12,007 nucleotides of DNA from assembly GCA_937859895.1 (NCBI GenBank), contig CALMAV010000592.1, forward strand, positions 1 through 12,007. The letters run 5' to 3'. The stretch is from an uncultured Bryobacterales bacterium (GTDB taxonomy: Bacteria; Acidobacteriota; Terriglobia; Bryobacterales; Bryobacteraceae). Under the pieces are notes generated by a model. That model searched no databases and was not told the origin of the DNA. It saw only the letters and a list, made by a program, of their open reading frames with translations. Below are positions 1 through 8,050 of the stretch, piece by piece (the first letter of the stretch is position 1; each line of letters starts with the position of its first letter). A program made the translations under genes and the position numbers.

Positions 1-1
1 G

Positions 2-775
2 ATGCCGCTTCCGGTAATGCTGGCCCACAAGCTGGTGCGCCGCTTGAGCGAAGTGCGCCGAAATGGTTTAGCGCCTTACCTGCGACCCGATGGGAAGAGC
101 CAAGTGAGTGTTGAGTACGAAGACAACAAGCCGAAGCGCATTGATGCAGTGGTGGTCTCGATTCAACACGACGATGATGTCACCAACGAAGAGCTACGGG
201 CCGACGTCAAGAAACATGTGATCGACTTTGTAATTCCTGCGGGCATGGTGGACAGCAAGACAAAGTTCCACATCAACCCGACTGGTCGATTTGTCATCGG
301 CGGGCCTCACGGTGATACGGGCCTGACAGGGCGCAAGATTATCGTCGATACGTATGGCGGCATGGGTCGGCATGGCGGTGGGGCGTTCTCGGGTAAGGAT
401 CCGACGAAGGTTGATCGCTCGGCTTGCTACATGGCTCGGTATGTTGCCAAGAATCTGGTGGCAGCGGGACTCGCTGAACGGGTGGAAGTACAGCTGGCCT
501 ATGCAATTGGCATTGCTGAGCCAGTTTCGGTAATGGTGAACAGCTTTGGCACCGGCAAGGTAGAGGATACTCGCCTGGCAGAGTTAGTGGTCCAGAATTT
601 TGAGCTAACACCTGCGGGAATGATCGAGTCACTGCAGCTGCGGCGGCCGATTTACCAGAAGACTGCGGCCTTTGGGCACTTTGGCCGTACGGAAGAAGAG
701 TTCACCTGGGAGAAGACCGATAAAGCGGCCATACTACGGGAAGCGTCTGAGCTGACCGGCGTGGCTGCGGTCTAG
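2..775 (+). CDS. metK: S-adenosylmethionine synthetase, 3' part (5' end outside window)
   Basis: Cytosolic methionine adenosyltransferase, which makes S-adenosylmethionine from methionine and ATP. The visible 257 residues match the C-terminal two thirds of MetK; the family is usually 380-400 residues, so about 125-130 N-terminal residues lie left of the window. The ATG at base 2 is an internal methionine: it falls in the family's LMPxPxxxAH segment, not at a start. Visible signatures are GGPxGD at visible residues 100-105, the GRK of LTGRKIIVDTYGG at 110-112, and the phosphate/metal-binding loop GGGAFSGKD at 125-133 followed by KVDRSA. The C-terminus keeps the GHFGR...FxWEKTDK block, so this end is intact. 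It stops with TAG and tig begins 6 bases later in the same frame, suggesting co-transcription. Family identification is from memory of conserved MetK sequence. Confidence 0.97.
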   Translation: MPLPVMLAHKLVRRLSEVRRNGLAPYLRPDGKSQVSVEYEDNKPKRIDAVVVSIQHDDDVTNEELRADVKKHVIDFVIPAGMVDSKTKFHINPTGRFVIGGPHGDTGLTGRKIIVDTYGGMGRHGGGAFSGKDPTKVDRSACYMARYVAKNLVAAGLAERVEVQLAYAIGIAEPVSVMVNSFGTGKVEDTRLAELVVQNFELTPAGMIESLQLRRPIYQKTAAFGHFGRTEEEFTWEKTDKAAILREASELTGVAAV

Positions 776-781
776 ATATAC

Positions 782-2077
782 ATGTCAACAGCTATCGACT
801 GTAAGCGTTCGGTCGAGATTGAGATTCCGCTGCTTGAGGTAGAGCAGGCTAGGGAGCGCGTTACCAATTCGATCAAGGAACGTGTACGCCTGCCGGGATT
901 CCGTCCGGGCAAGGCTCCAATTAGTATTATCAAGACCCGCTTTGAGAGCGAGATTCGGAATGAAGTTCTGGAACTGCTCCTGCCGCAGGCTTTCAGAAAT
1001 CGGGTACAGCGCGACGATCTGAAGGTTGTTGGTACCCCGGACATTACAGATCTGGAGTTTGAGCCGGGTCAGCCTATTCGGTTCAAGGCAGCGTTCGAGA
1101 TCGCGCCGGAGATTGAGATCGGTGAGTATCGGGGTTTGCCTGTGCAGTACGAAGACCCGGCGGTGCCCGAAGAAGAAGTAGTTCAGCGGCTCGAGACGAT
1201 GCGCGAGAACAAGGCGGAGTATCCGAACCTGGATCCGCGGCCTATCGAGAATGGTGATTATGTGCTGGTGCACCTCCGGTCGCTCTCCGGTATAGCCGAA
1301 CCGATCGACCAGGATGTGCAGATTCAGGTAGGCGGGGAAGATACCTTGCCTGCCTTCAATGAAGCGCTGATTGGAGCGTCGCCCGAAGCCGTAATCGAAC
1401 TTGATATTACGTATCCGGAAGATTATGGGCAGGAGAAGCTGGCCGGCCAAGCAGTCCGGTTTGAGCTGACGCCAAAGTTTGTGCGGAAGAAGGAATTGCC
1501 TGCTTTGGACGACGAGTTTGCCAAGGATCTAGGTGACTTCCAGAACGTCGGCGAGTTGCGTGACACGGTACGGAAGTCGATCTTCCAAGAGAGGCAGTAC
1601 ACGGCGCAACAGACGGCGAAAGAAGAGTTGATTGACCGGCTGGTGGAGCGCAATGAGTTTCCGGTGCCGGAAGCTTACCTCGACCGGCAGATCGAAAACC
1701 AGGTCCGGATGCAACTGCGTAGCCTGGCAGGGCAGGGCATTGATCCAAATACGATTAAGCTCGATTGGGACAAGGTGAAAGAGAGTCAGCGCGAGAAGGC
1801 GACCCGGAACGTAAGAGCTTCGCTGCTCTTGGAGAAGGTGGCAGAGCGCGAAGGTATCACCGCGAACCAGGACGAGATTGATCGCGAAGTGCAGCGGATT
1901 GCTCAGAAGGAGCGAGAAGCTGTGGCTGTGGCACGCGCCCGCCTGGACAAGGACGGTACGCTGGAGCGCATTGCCGGAAGCATTCAGACCGAGAAGACTT
2001 TGCAATTTCTGTTTGATCAATCTTCGAAGCAGCCGTACGTGAAGGCTGAGGTTGCAGAGGCTTCACCGGCCGAGTAA
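782..2077 (+). CDS. tig: Trigger factor, ribosome-associated chaperone and prolyl isomerase
   Basis: Trigger factor binds near the ribosomal exit tunnel and shields nascent chains. At 431 residues it is full length (E. coli 432). The N-terminal ribosome-docking domain (about 1-115) carries the signature GFRPGKAP at residues 39-46. A central FKBP-like PPIase domain spans about 150-240; its G-E-D-T-LPAFNEALIGA segment resembles the usual IGSGxFIPGFEExLxG only loosely. The rest is the helical SurA-like chaperone domain with a short acidic, Ala-rich tail ending EVAEASPAE. The ATG at 782 is the natural start because the in-frame metK stop (773-775) is only two codons upstream. No purine-rich Shine-Dalgarno is visible in the preceding bases, so translation may be coupled to metK termination or be leader-independent. 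It is probably co-transcribed with metK and ends before a strong hairpin terminator. Confidence 0.96.
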   Translation: MSTAIDCKRSVEIEIPLLEVEQARERVTNSIKERVRLPGFRPGKAPISIIKTRFESEIRNEVLELLLPQAFRNRVQRDDLKVVGTPDITDLEFEPGQPIRFKAAFEIAPEIEIGEYRGLPVQYEDPAVPEEEVVQRLETMRENKAEYPNLDPRPIENGDYVLVHLRSLSGIAEPIDQDVQIQVGGEDTLPAFNEALIGASPEAVIELDITYPEDYGQEKLAGQAVRFELTPKFVRKKELPALDDEFAKDLGDFQNVGELRDTVRKSIFQERQYTAQQTAKEELIDRLVERNEFPVPEAYLDRQIENQVRMQLRSLAGQGIDPNTIKLDWDKVKESQREKATRNVRASLLLEKVAEREGITANQDEIDREVQRIAQKEREAVAVARARLDKDGTLERIAGSIQTEKTLQFLFDQSSKQPYVKAEVAEASPAE

Positions 2078-2159
2078 ACGCACAGTATCGCTACTCGTGC
2101 GGTATGGCGGTCGTCGGATCGATTCTTGGGGCTCTAAGTTAGCAGCAGGGACAGCATAT

Positions 2160-2201
2160 AAAGGCGCCCGGGCCGCGCTTCTACGCAACCGGGCGCCTTT
2201 T
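2160..2201. terminator. Bidirectional intrinsic terminator between tig and the SGNH hydrolase gene
   Basis: A perfect 12-bp GC-rich stem (2160-2171 pairing with 2189-2200; left arm AAAGGCGCCCGG) encloses a 17-base loop. On the plus strand the stem runs into TTTT (2198-2201); on the minus strand the A-rich outer arm gives a short U run. It lies 82 bases after the tig stop and 3 bases after the stop of the convergent hydrolase gene, so it can end transcripts from both sides. The U run is short (four bases). Confidence 0.85.
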
Positions 2202-2203
2202 AC

Positions 2204-3811
2204 CTACTGTATGCCCAACGACGCGCCCAGAGGCAAGCCAAACCACCCGTATCCAACCGTAGTTAAATGCGCCCGAATGTTGGCGAACATAGCATCGTGC
2301 CCAGCGTCATTCATGTGGATCCCATCCTGCAGGAATGCCGCTTGAGCCGCAGCCGAGTTGAAGGTGGAGGAACTGGGCAATGCGTTGTAATCGAGTCCAT
2401 TGGCTGCCGCTAGTTGTGCTGCGGCTGCATTGATCGCGGCTTGCGACACGCCGTTGTCCGACGGTGTGCTTGACCATGGCTCGCTACTGATTAGCACCGA
2501 AGCGCCCAAGCTCAGCTCATGCGACACGATAGCAGCCATGTTGCTCTGGTAGGCCGGGAGCGTCCCATGCAGATAGTCATTGGTGCCGAGGAACAACAAA
2601 TCGAAGTTGGCCGGACTGGTCGCTGCCACTAGGTCAGCCATCGACAACGAACTCGGCCCAGCAAAGCACTCAGCACGGCAGGCCGCGACCGCCATGTCAT
2701 CCACCGACACGCCGGATGTCCCAATCGTCCACTCAGCCGCATAGACATAGCAGGCATCCGACGCACACGTCAGCCTCATCGTGTGGCTGCCACGCGTGAG
2801 AGGAACCGTCACCATTCGGCTGGTCAACGCGGGAGAAGCGCCACCGCCATAGCTGGCCGCAGCCCCGCCATCCACGGAGACAGTGAAGCCAGAGCCAGAG
2901 CCTTGGTTGGTGCCGAACGTGTACGTGACGAAATACAGGTTCAGCGAATCGGCATCGTGCGAAACGATGTTGCTGACCGATTGGCCGTTCGACAGTTGTA
3001 AGCCGGCCGAACCGGCGCTAGCAGGTCCTTGCTGCGACGGCACGTTTACAGGAAAGAAATTAGGGGTGCCCGAAACCGAATACTCGCCCTTGCCGATGCT
3101 GTTAACCCCCGTGACAAACGGAAGGACGCCGGAACCATGGCTTGGATACATCGAGTTCAGCCAGCTCCGCAGCTGCTCCACCCACAAGTGCGAATGGTTG
3201 ACTGGTCCAATGCCAGGGCAATTAGACATAGGGTTGCTTGCGGCGCCCCAGCACTGGCTCATTGAGTCGCCGAAAATGCGCACGCGAACCACCTGGCTCC
3301 GCGCATTTTGCAGAGCAGCAGTCAGCGACCGCCACCAACCGCTGTAGCTGCTCAGGCACACCTGCACGGATTCACCTGCCGAGCCGGCGACGCGACGCAA
3401 CACGCCATCGATGGGAGCCGCACAGGTCATCTGCGACAGATCCAAGCTCAGCGCATTTGCCTGGGTTGGCAGTGTCTGCGTCAGTTGCGCAAAGCTACTA
3501 GCCCCGGCTGCCGGCACGCGCCACTTGGAAGCACTCGGACGCGTTCCACCTTGCACCAGCACTTTATAGACATAGCCGGCGTTGTCGCTCGCCGAAAGCG
3601 TGACCGACAGAAGGCCGTTCGCAATCGAAACGTGCCTTGAGCCACCGGGAACCAGATTGCCCGAATTGTCGAGAAAGGGAGACCAATTCACGTACGCATC
3701 GCCGGTCAGAACCGGGCTGCCTACGTCATCGATGGCAGGGACGCTCAGCATGACAGACTGAGCCGCCAGCGGCACAGCGGCCGCTATTAACGCAAAGAGG
3801 AATCGACGCAT
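2204..3811 (-). CDS. Secreted SGNH/GDSL-type hydrolase with an insert domain
   Basis: Probable extracytoplasmic serine esterase or lipase-like hydrolase; the substrate (acyl or acetyl ester) cannot be told. Numbering from the ATG at 3811 (535 residues): signal peptide 1-18 (MRRFLFALIAAAVPLAAQ); a beta-rich N-terminal domain to about 110; SGNH block I GDS at 181-183 with catalytic Ser183; block III GTND at 409-412; block V DGIH with Asp496 and His499. The stretch between blocks I and III, about 225 residues, is far longer than in a minimal SGNH fold. It contains a Gly/Ser-rich beta-sandwich-like segment at about 275-370. Eight cysteines (130, 152, 187, 198, 349, 354, 378, 382) suit a disulfide-bonded exported protein. 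The frame is open further upstream, with an ATG at 3820 and a TTG at 3853. I chose 3811 because it gives a compact signal peptide; no start has a clear Shine-Dalgarno. It is monocistronic and convergent with tig. Confidence 0.85.
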   Translation of the reverse strand: MRRFLFALIAAAVPLAAQSVMLSVPAIDDVGSPVLTGDAYVNWSPFLDNSGNLVPGGSRHVSIANGLLSVTLSASDNAGYVYKVLVQGGTRPSASKWRVPAAGASSFAQLTQTLPTQANALSLDLSQMTCAAPIDGVLRRVAGSAGESVQVCLSSYSGWWRSLTAALQNARSQVVRVRIFGDSMSQCWGAASNPMSNCPGIGPVNHSHLWVEQLRSWLNSMYPSHGSGVLPFVTGVNSIGKGEYSVSGTPNFFPVNVPSQQGPASAGSAGLQLSNGQSVSNIVSHDADSLNLYFVTYTFGTNQGSGSGFTVSVDGGAAASYGGGASPALTSRMVTVPLTRGSHTMRLTCASDACYVYAAEWTIGTSGVSVDDMAVAACRAECFAGPSSLSMADLVAATSPANFDLLFLGTNDYLHGTLPAYQSNMAAIVSHELSLGASVLISSEPWSSTPSDNGVSQAAINAAAAQLAAANGLDYNALPSSSTFNSAAAQAAFLQDGIHMNDAGHDAMFANIRAHLTTVGYGWFGLPLGASLGIQ

Positions 3812-4143
3812 TGGCGCCATTGTGGACAGATCAGGGATGTGGCCGGAATTCAATACATAGGCAAGCTAAGGTGGGCCAATGACTTAGCCTGTGTTTCCCA
3901 ACTGTGACTGCCGGTAGAAAGGCTTGCCGGACAAGGGGTGATCCGAATACGGCGAAGCTCGATTGACAAGCAAAAGAGATCAGCGCAGGAGGGAAAGCCG
4001 GTCCGGTTAAAGTAGTTGCCCGAGAGATCCAGCCATTCGTTATTTGGCTTGTTTCTTTTAAGCAGGTGCTTCTAAATGCTAGCTCCGACGCAATGAGTCT
4101 GGTTGCGTTTCCAAGCCGTACAATTGGATCAATTCGGTGACTC
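3812..4143. other. Divergent intergenic region, hydrolase gene to Uma2 gene
   Basis: About 330 bases without a convincing gene. It should hold the promoters of both divergent neighbours, but no well-spaced -35/-10 pair stands out. Visible structure is limited to three items. An imperfect GC-rich hairpin lies at 3911-3930 (CCGG...CCGG ends, 7 pairs including two G-U). A short hyphenated palindrome AAGCA-GG-TGCTT lies at 4060-4071. A second one, AATTG-GAT-CAATT, lies at 4122-4134 just before the Uma2 start. An isolated TTGACA at 3963-3968 has no partner -10. No clpP remnant, tRNA or transposase fragment was seen. Confidence 0.6.
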
Positions 4144-4629
4144 ATGATTGCGCCTGAAATTTTAGAAGCTGCCGAGGAATGTAAACCTGTGCCGAAACGA
4201 CTACATTCCATCGTGCAGCAACGGATCATTGCTCTTTTGGTCAATGAGCTTGGCTTGGATGTTGCTTTACCGGAGTTAGCGGTTGCCGTGCTTGATGCAG
4301 AAGGGAAGCAAATTGTGCCGGATGTGGTGATAGTTCGTCCTAGTGCACGTTACGAGAATGGCGTGTTGACCAATGGCGCTGTTGCGGCGGTAGAGATCAT
4401 GAGTCCAAAGCAGTCATTTGCCGGAATGGTCGACAAGTGTGAGCGCATGTTGGTTTCGGGTATCGTTCCGGTTTGCTGGCTGCTGTGGCCAGAACATGCA
4501 GCAGCATATTCTTTTGACTTCTCGGGAGGTCTCGTCCAAGAGGCGTCCCACCTAAGGTTCACCTACGATTCAAGAAGTGTAACGCTCAACGTGAGCGAAA
4601 TTCTCGGCAATCTACCGACAGAACCGTAG
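4144..4629 (+). CDS. Uma2-family (DUF820) PD-(D/E)XK nuclease-fold protein
   Basis: This 161-residue protein belongs to the Uma2/DUF820 family, which has a restriction-endonuclease-like fold and is abundant in Cyanobacteria, Acidobacteria and other groups. Its cellular role is unresolved. Family landmarks are Pro59-Asp60 in VPDVVIV (the PD of PD-(D/E)XK), Glu84 in the VEIMSP strand, the DKCERML helix around 97-103, and GIVPVCWLLWP at 106-116, equivalent to the usual GVxEYWLVDP. The protein is somewhat short because the N-terminal 'T-x-EEF...' lead-in common in longer members is missing. An in-frame TGA at 4138-4140 blocks any upstream start, so ATG 4144 is the first possible. Ribosome binding is weak (GGTGA at 4136-4140, very close to the ATG). 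GC content is lower than in the hydrolase (47 and 53% in two 60-base stretches counted, against 62%). No partner gene is adjacent. Confidence 0.8.
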   Translation: MIAPEILEAAEECKPVPKRLHSIVQQRIIALLVNELGLDVALPELAVAVLDAEGKQIVPDVVIVRPSARYENGVLTNGAVAAVEIMSPKQSFAGMVDKCERMLVSGIVPVCWLLWPEHAAAYSFDFSGGLVQEASHLRFTYDSRSVTLNVSEILGNLPTEP

Positions 4630-4731
4630 GGAAGAGGCGCTTCTAGGGATAATCCAGTTCGTTTTCGCAGGAGTTCAGTTGCTTTCCCTCCGGCAAGGCT
4701 ACATCTGCCCTGTTCTAAAAGGTTCACTCTA

Positions 4732-4740
4732 TGCTAGGAT
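4732..4740 (+). promoter_or_regulatory. Candidate extended -10 promoter for the outer-membrane receptor gene
   Basis: TGC-TAGGAT reads as an extended -10 (TGn followed by a 4-of-6 match to TATAAT). It lies about 67 bases upstream of the GTG start. The best -35 is poor (TTCTAA at 4713-4718, 16-base spacer). The remainder of the 4630-4806 gap shows no gene and no obvious terminator for the Uma2 gene. Confidence 0.35.
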
Positions 4741-4795
4741 ATGTAAATCTTACTTAGTTCCAGGTAACTCTGTCGTTTATCTGAACACGTCTTTC

Positions 4796-4800
4796 AGGAG
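4796..4800 (+). promoter_or_regulatory. Shine-Dalgarno AGGAG that fixes the GTG start at 4807
   Basis: AGGAG is followed by 6 bases and then GTG. It is the only good ribosome-binding site near the start of the receptor, and translation from this GTG begins directly with a normal signal peptide. Confidence 0.85.
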
Positions 4801-4806
4801 TCTGTC

Positions 4807-7800
4807 GTGTCTCATAAACAAGGGGCTGTTGCCTCGGCCCTGTTCTTTCTTCTTTCGTCTCTTTCATTTGCCCAGAGCTTTCAAGGCGGTATCGCCGGTA
4901 CGGTAGTCGACCCGACGGGTGCGGCTGTCCCAGGCGCGGCGTTGAAGCTGACCGGCACCGGTACTGGTCTCACTCGCACCGCGCAAACGGGGAGTTCCGG
5001 GGATTTTACGTTTCCAGACCTGCCGCTGGGACGCTACTCGCTTAGCGTGAATAGCGCTGGCTTTCAACCGCAGGAGATCAACGATATCTCGGTCGAGTCC
5101 GGCCGTACCTTCAACGTGCAGGCTAAGCTGGCCGTAGCCAACCAGGCGACCAGTGTGCAGGTGGAAGCGTCCACGGTGGCTTTGGAGACAACTTCATCTA
5201 CACTCACCAGCGTCATCCCGACTAAAACCATCACCGACGTACCTCTAAATGGCCGTGATTTCACCCAGTTGCTGAAGCTGAACCCAGGCGTCAATGGCGC
5301 TGGTTCTTTGAATGGTACGCGAACGAATTCAATCAACTGGCAGATTGACGGCGCCGATAACAACGATCAGTGGCATAACACCAACGCAGTCAATCAGGGC
5401 GGTGTCAGCGGTATCGCGGGTACAATTTTGCCAATTGACGCTATCGATCAGCTATCGGTCCAGAGCAGCAGTGATGCGGAAGCCGGACGCAATAGCGGGG
5501 GCGTGTTCAACATCGTCATCAAGTCGGGCACCAACAACCTGCATGGCTCGCTGTATTACTTCAATCGGAACGAGTTTTTAGCGGCTCGCAACTGGTTTGT
5601 GCCAGCGGATACGCCTACACAGAAGCTCCGCAACAGCCAGCCGGGTGGCTCATTGGGTGGGCCGATCTGGAAGAATCACACGTTTTTCTTCATCACCTAT
5701 GAGCAGCAAAACTTTATCGCGGGCAATACCGGGCAGGGAACGACTCCTTCGGCCGCCTGGGTTGCACAGGCGACAGGAGTGCTGAATCAGTACAACACGC
5801 CGGTGAATCCGGTTTCGTTGCGATTGATAAATGCGCTATGGCCGCCCAACAGCCTGACTGGACCGGCCACCAAGAATAACTTCTTCAGCAGCGCCAACAC
5901 GACTTCCGATTCCTATAACGGAATTATCAAGTTGGACCATATCTTCAACGATCGGAATAACCTCGCTGTTCGTTACTTCGGCGGCACAGGTTCGCAGACG
6001 GCCGAGATCGGGTCGTTGTTGCCTTACTACTACCAGGTTGCGCCGAGTCGTATGCACAATTTCTCGCTGGTCTACAACGGTGTGGTTTCCCCGCGATTTG
6101 TCACACAAACCACAGCCGGCGTGAACTACTTCAAGCAAGTATTCAGCGACGCAAATACCGGGTTTAATGTGGTTGCACTCGGGCTGAACACGGGCGTAAC
6201 GAATCCTTCGCTGCTTGGCGCTCCTCGCATCAGCATCAGCGGCTTCGACCCTACCGGGTTGACTCCGCCTCTGGGCCGGATTGACACAACGGGCGAGTTA
6301 AACGAGGTGATGACTTACACGACGGGAACACACACCATTCGTTTTGGTGGCGGATACCGGCGGTCGCGCTTCGATGTGTTCTATGAACGGAATTCGCGAG
6401 GCCGGTTTAACTTCAACGGTTCGGCAGGTCCTTGGGCGGGCAATACCAACCTAAGCCCATCCTTGAGAGCCCTGTCTGACTTCCTTGCGGGCGATATAAA
6501 CGCGAACCAATCGACCATCATTTATGGTGACCGACAGCGCAATTACTACTTGAATGGCGCCAGCGCGTTCGCTCAGGATAGCTGGAGAGTGAAGCCGAAC
6601 CTGACGGTGAACTACGGTCTGAACTGGAATTTCCAGAGCCCGTTAAGTGACCCAACAAACCGGATCTCGACCTTTATTCCGTCGCTGGGTGGCATCACGT
6701 ATGTCGGCCAGGGAATCACTACCCTTTATCCGCGCGACTGGAAGGACTTTGGACCGCGTTTCGGCTTTGCCTACACTCCCGGCCACCAGAACCGGGTAGT
6801 GGTGCGGGGCGGCTACGGCATCTTCTACCAGGTTCCTAATGTGAACTACTTCGGCGATAACAATCCGGGCAATAACGGTGCTACGGGTGTTCTGTCGAAT
6901 CCAGGAGGTCGTTCGCCGGTGTACACGCTTAGCAATCAACTGCCTTATACCATTCAGGATGGCCAGTCGATTTTTGGTAATGCGACTCCGAGCTCAAAGG
7001 TTGGCGTGTTTTCGGTTAGCCAGGATTTTCGGACGGGCTATGTGCAGAATTCGAACCTGAATATGCAGGTGCAGCTGACATCAAGCTCAATCTTAGAAGT
7101 TGGCTATACCGGCAGTCTCAGTCGGGCTCTGCCTGTGACGCTTGACATCAACCAGCTACCGATCGGGTCCACGGTCCGGCCTTATCAGGCTCAGTTTCCG
7201 AACTTCACCACCATCAACCAAGTCTCATCAGTCGCGAACGGATACTACAACGGCCTGATTGCTTCGCTGCGAACGAACAACTTTCATGGCATAAATACAA
7301 AGGTCAATTACACCTACGGGCACTCCCGGGACGATCTCTCGGCTACACGGAATACCATCCCTCAGAACAGCTATTGTTTGCGCTGCGACTACGGAAACTC
7401 TGACTTTGACGTCCGGCACTCCTTCACCGCTTACATTGGCTACGACTTACCGCAGCCAACGCGCTTTAGAACTCTGCTCGGTGGGTGGCAGGTGAACTCG
7501 CTGTTGAACTTCTATACCGGAACCCCGTTCACAGTTTTAACCGGACAGAATACGAGCGGTACTCAGGAAAACTCTGATCGTGCTGAGGTACTAAGTAACC
7601 CATTTATCGGTGTGCCGCCAAGCAGCAGACCGGATTACGTGTACTTCTTCAACCCGGCGGCTTTTGGAAATCCGGCCCAGGGTACCTACTCCAATCAGGC
7701 TCGCAACTCTTTCAAGGGTCCCAACATCTACCAAGTAGACCTGTCGGTATTTAAGACCACACACATTACAGAAAAGGTTAGCCTTCAACTTCGTATGGAG

Positions 7801-7965
7801 ATGTTCAATCTCTTTAACCGAACAAATTTGGCGCCTCCAGATAATGTCGTTTCCGACAGTGGACTCGGGCAGGTGACGTCGACCTTGGACATCTATAACG
7901 GCGCAAATGGAATAGGCACGGGTGCTTCCCGAAATATACAACTAGGGGCCAAGCTGATTTTCTGA
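4807..7965 (+). CDS. Oar-like TonB-dependent receptor with carboxypeptidase-regulatory domain
   Basis: Large outer-membrane beta-barrel of 1052 residues, in the Oar/CarboxypepD_reg-like TonB-dependent receptor group typical of Acidobacteria. Family members are inferred to import polymers or siderophore-like ligands using TonB energy; the ligand is unknown. Domains in order: signal peptide 1-22 (cleavage likely SFA|QS); a carboxypeptidase-regulatory-like beta-sandwich at about 26-110 (GGIAGTVVDPTGAAVPGA ... GxFTFPDLPLGxYSL); a plug at about 125-245 with the group's hallmark DVPLNGRDFTQLLKLNPGV (144-162), a WQIDGADNND segment (178-187) and GGVFNIVIKSGTNNLHG (231-247); then a barrel of about 800 residues ending in GAKLIF with the C-terminal aromatic expected for BAM-dependent insertion. 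The start is GTG, fixed by AGGAG 6 bases upstream. No SusD-like lipoprotein or TonB-ExbBD genes are adjacent, so this is a stand-alone receptor in this window. The nearby secreted hydrolase is on the other strand and not in its operon. Confidence 0.93.
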   Translation: MSHKQGAVASALFFLLSSLSFAQSFQGGIAGTVVDPTGAAVPGAALKLTGTGTGLTRTAQTGSSGDFTFPDLPLGRYSLSVNSAGFQPQEINDISVESGRTFNVQAKLAVANQATSVQVEASTVALETTSSTLTSVIPTKTITDVPLNGRDFTQLLKLNPGVNGAGSLNGTRTNSINWQIDGADNNDQWHNTNAVNQGGVSGIAGTILPIDAIDQLSVQSSSDAEAGRNSGGVFNIVIKSGTNNLHGSLYYFNRNEFLAARNWFVPADTPTQKLRNSQPGGSLGGPIWKNHTFFFITYEQQNFIAGNTGQGTTPSAAWVAQATGVLNQYNTPVNPVSLRLINALWPPNSLTGPATKNNFFSSANTTSDSYNGIIKLDHIFNDRNNLAVRYFGGTGSQTAEIGSLLPYYYQVAPSRMHNFSLVYNGVVSPRFVTQTTAGVNYFKQVFSDANTGFNVVALGLNTGVTNPSLLGAPRISISGFDPTGLTPPLGRIDTTGELNEVMTYTTGTHTIRFGGGYRRSRFDVFYERNSRGRFNFNGSAGPWAGNTNLSPSLRALSDFLAGDINANQSTIIYGDRQRNYYLNGASAFAQDSWRVKPNLTVNYGLNWNFQSPLSDPTNRISTFIPSLGGITYVGQGITTLYPRDWKDFGPRFGFAYTPGHQNRVVVRGGYGIFYQVPNVNYFGDNNPGNNGATGVLSNPGGRSPVYTLSNQLPYTIQDGQSIFGNATPSSKVGVFSVSQDFRTGYVQNSNLNMQVQLTSSSILEVGYTGSLSRALPVTLDINQLPIGSTVRPYQAQFPNFTTINQVSSVANGYYNGLIASLRTNNFHGINTKVNYTYGHSRDDLSATRNTIPQNSYCLRCDYGNSDFDVRHSFTAYIGYDLPQPTRFRTLLGGWQVNSLLNFYTGTPFTVLTGQNTSGTQENSDRAEVLSNPFIGVPPSSRPDYVYFFNPAAFGNPAQGTYSNQARNSFKGPNIYQVDLSVFKTTHITEKVSLQLRMEMFNLFNRTNLAPPDNVVSDSGLGQVTSTLDIYNGANGIGTGASRNIQLGAKLIF

Positions 7966-7995
7966 GTAGCAGGTTTTAGGGCGGCCGGTTACAGT

Positions 7996-8034
7996 GGTGT
8001 CAGGCGAGCTAGACAATGCATCCGTCCTGACACC
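7996..8034 (+). terminator. Hairpin downstream of the receptor gene, possible terminator without a U run
   Basis: A perfect 9-bp stem GGTGTCAGG (7996-8004) pairs with CCTGACACC (8026-8034) around a 21-base loop, 30 bases after the receptor stop. No T run follows, so intrinsic termination would be weak. The right arm also contains CTGACA, a -35-like hexamer, just upstream of the clpX promoter candidate, so the element could be regulatory instead. Confidence 0.4.
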
Positions 8035-8050
8035 CATTAGTAGGTAATCT

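Noticed and set aside
785..1450. Long minus-strand open frame inside tig (221 codons)
   Set aside because: Complementary-strand shadow of the conserved trigger factor frame; no independent motif.
2052..2345. Plus-strand open frame of 97 codons after tig
   Set aside because: It runs through the terminator hairpin and into the antisense of the hydrolase gene; no recognisable protein features.
3812..4143. Possible clpP pseudogene remnant in the tig-clpX interval
   Set aside because: No ClpP-like active-site context was seen in any frame of the non-coding stretch; a profile search would be needed to exclude a very decayed copy.
3831..4244. Open frame of 137 codons on the minus strand across the hydrolase-Uma2 gap
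   Set aside because: It overlaps the 5' ends of both better-supported genes, its composition is not protein-like, and it shows no motif or ribosome-binding site.
4679..4906. Plus-strand open frame upstream of and overlapping the receptor start
   Set aside because: It contains the likely promoter and Shine-Dalgarno of the receptor and then overlaps the signal-peptide coding region in another frame; no support as a leader peptide.
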